A stretch of 6,494 nucleotides of DNA, from positions 1 to 6,494 of the forward strand of contig JAITDM010000010.1 of NCBI GenBank assembly GCA_031282535.1, in the 5' to 3' direction. Under the pieces are notes generated by a model that ran no database searches, had not been told where the DNA came from, and saw only the letters and a program-made list of their open reading frames with translations. The stretch comes from Oscillospiraceae bacterium (GTDB lineage Bacteria > Bacillota > Clostridia > Oscillospirales > UBA929). Made by a program: the position numbers and the translations under genes. This document shows positions 5,459 to 6,494 of this stretch, one piece after another; position 1 is the stretch's first letter, and every line of letters starts with the position of its first letter.

Positions 5459-6494
5459 GTGATCACGCCGCTGTTTTCCGCCGCGTCAAAAAAGCCGCTC
5501 TACGAGCAGCTCTATGTCTCCATCGTGCGCGACATCGAGACCGGGGCGCTCGGCCGGGGGGCGCGGCTCCCCTCCAAACGCAAGCTGGCGGTCCACGTGG
5601 GCATCAGCCAGAGCACGGTCGAAAACGCTTACGCGCAGCTGAAGGCGGAGGGATACATCGAGTCCAGGCCCAAGCGGGGGTACTTTGTCGCCCGGCTGGC
5701 GCCGCCGGCGGCCCAGCCGGTCCAAGCCCCGCGCGAACCGCCGCCGCCGGCGCGCCCCGCCGCGCCGCTCTGCCGGTTCGACCTGAAGACAAACGCGGTG
5801 GACGCCGAACTCTTCCCGTTTTCCGTCTGGAACCGGCTGCTGCGGGGGTGTCAGCAGGACGACCGCACCTCTCTGCTCGCGCCGACCCATCCGCAGGGCA
5901 ACGCCGATCTGCGCGAGGAGATCGTGCGGTACCTGCGGGCCTTCAGGGGGCTTGAGGCGCGCGCCGACCAGGTGGTCCTCGGGGCGGGCATGGAGTACCT
6001 GCTCGGCCTGTTGCTGGAGCTCATGCCCGACGCGCCGGTCGCGTTTGAAAATCCGGGCTACCCGCAGGCGGCCCGGATCCTGACCGCCCGGCGCAGGCCG
6101 ATGCACCCCATCCCCCTGGACGGGGAGGGGCTGTGCGCCGGCGCGCTGGCGGAGACCGGCGCGTCGGTCGCGCTGGTCACGCCCTCCCACCACTTTCCGC
6201 TGGGGATCACGATGAGCATCGGCCGGCGCCGGCAGCTCCTGCAGTGGGCGGCCGGGCGGGCGGACCGCTACCTGATCGAAGACGACTTCGACGGCGAATT
6301 TCGCTTTGTGCTGCGGCCGATCCCCACGCTCTACAGCCTCGACGGCGGCGGCCGCGTCATCTACATGAACAGCTTCGCCCGGACGCTCTCCCCCTCCCTG
6401 CGCATCGCGTACATGGTGCTGCCGGAGGCCCTGCTGCGGCACTACCGGGAGACGCTGTCCTTTTACAGCTGCACCGTCTCGGAGTTTGAGCAGC
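5459..6494 (+). CDS. pdxR: GntR/MocR-family PLP-responsive regulator (PdxR-like), 3' end outside window
   Basis: 345 residues are visible of an expected 450-490. Residues about 10-77 are a GntR winged helix-turn-helix (PLYEQLY, then RLPSKRKLAVHVGISQSTV, ending GYIESRPKRGYFV). Residues about 78-105 are a Pro/Ala-rich linker. From about 106 the protein is a fold-type I aminotransferase-like domain (HPQGNADLRE, VVLGAGMEYLL, ENPGYPQAA, TPSHHFPLG, LIEDDFDGEFRF). Asp276 or its neighbour would face the PLP ring nitrogen. The segment that normally reads SFSKTLSP with the PLP-anchoring lysine reads SFARTLSPSLRIAYM here, with Arg308 at the lysine position (codon 6380-6382). The start is GTG at 5459 with GGGAGGA at 5446-5452. 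Divergent placement from pdxST supports a PdxR role: sensing PLP and controlling its synthesis. Activator or repressor mode is not evident. The symbol is by context. A MocR regulator of another pathway is possible but less likely. Confidence 0.9.
   Translation, partial: MITPLFSAASKKPLYEQLYVSIVRDIETGALGRGARLPSKRKLAVHVGISQSTVENAYAQLKAEGYIESRPKRGYFVARLAPPAAQPVQAPREPPPPARPAAPLCRFDLKTNAVDAELFPFSVWNRLLRGCQQDDRTSLLAPTHPQGNADLREEIVRYLRAFRGLEARADQVVLGAGMEYLLGLLLELMPDAPVAFENPGYPQAARILTARRRPMHPIPLDGEGLCAGALAETGASVALVTPSHHFPLGITMSIGRRRQLLQWAAGRADRYLIEDDFDGEFRFVLRPIPTLYSLDGGGRVIYMNSFARTLSPSLRIAYMVLPEALLRHYRETLSFYSCTVSEFEQ

Noticed and set aside
5437..5955. A 172-codon plus-strand frame starting at ATG 5437.
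   Set aside because: It is a shadow of the MocR regulator, which is in another frame with GntR and aminotransferase motifs. The ATG at 5437 lies in an operator box and has no ribosome binding site.

Overview
The window is about two-thirds G+C in its coding parts. It looks like the chromosome of a GC-rich, endospore-forming Firmicute, probably a member of Clostridia. The endospore assignment rests on dpaA-dpaB (spoVF), the dipicolinate synthase genes known from spore formers. The Clostridia placement is inference; no rRNA or other phylogenetic marker is present. Every large gene is a conserved housekeeping or sporulation gene. The unusual material lies in one short AT-richer segment and in the last regulator.

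Layout, left to right: (1) the 3' part of dpaA and all of dpaB, with start and stop codons overlapping as ATGA (+ strand); (2) about 0.5 kb of AT-richer DNA holding a good promoter with an embedded inverted repeat, a Phd/YefM-type antitoxin gene split by one in-frame TAA, and the first third of a PIN-domain (VapC-like) toxin gene. This is a decayed toxin-antitoxin locus; (3) uvrB, intact, whose ribosome binding site lies inside the 3' end of the toxin remnant; (4) pdxT and pdxS on the minus strand (pdxS upstream, GTGA overlap), converging on uvrB with a 4-bp overlap of the coding ends. The last codons of pdxT contain a perfect 10-bp palindromic hairpin; (5) a 117-bp divergent control region with two overlapping promoters and CTGG/CCAG repeats; (6) a GntR/MocR-family regulator (PdxR-like) on the + strand, cut off by the window end.

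The gene sets work as modules. DpaA/DpaB make dipicolinic acid for the spore core. UvrB is the damage-verification subunit of nucleotide excision repair. PdxS/PdxT form the DXP-independent pyridoxal 5'-phosphate (PLP) synthase. The divergent MocR protein is the expected PLP-responsive regulator of pdxST. In this copy, however, the lysine that should anchor PLP appears to be arginine (residue 308, codon 6380-6382).

I see no wholly new system. The points worth a second look are the Lys-to-Arg regulator, the interrupted antitoxin with its orphan promoter feeding uvrB, the palindrome that extends PdxT, and the face-overlapping divergent pdx promoters.
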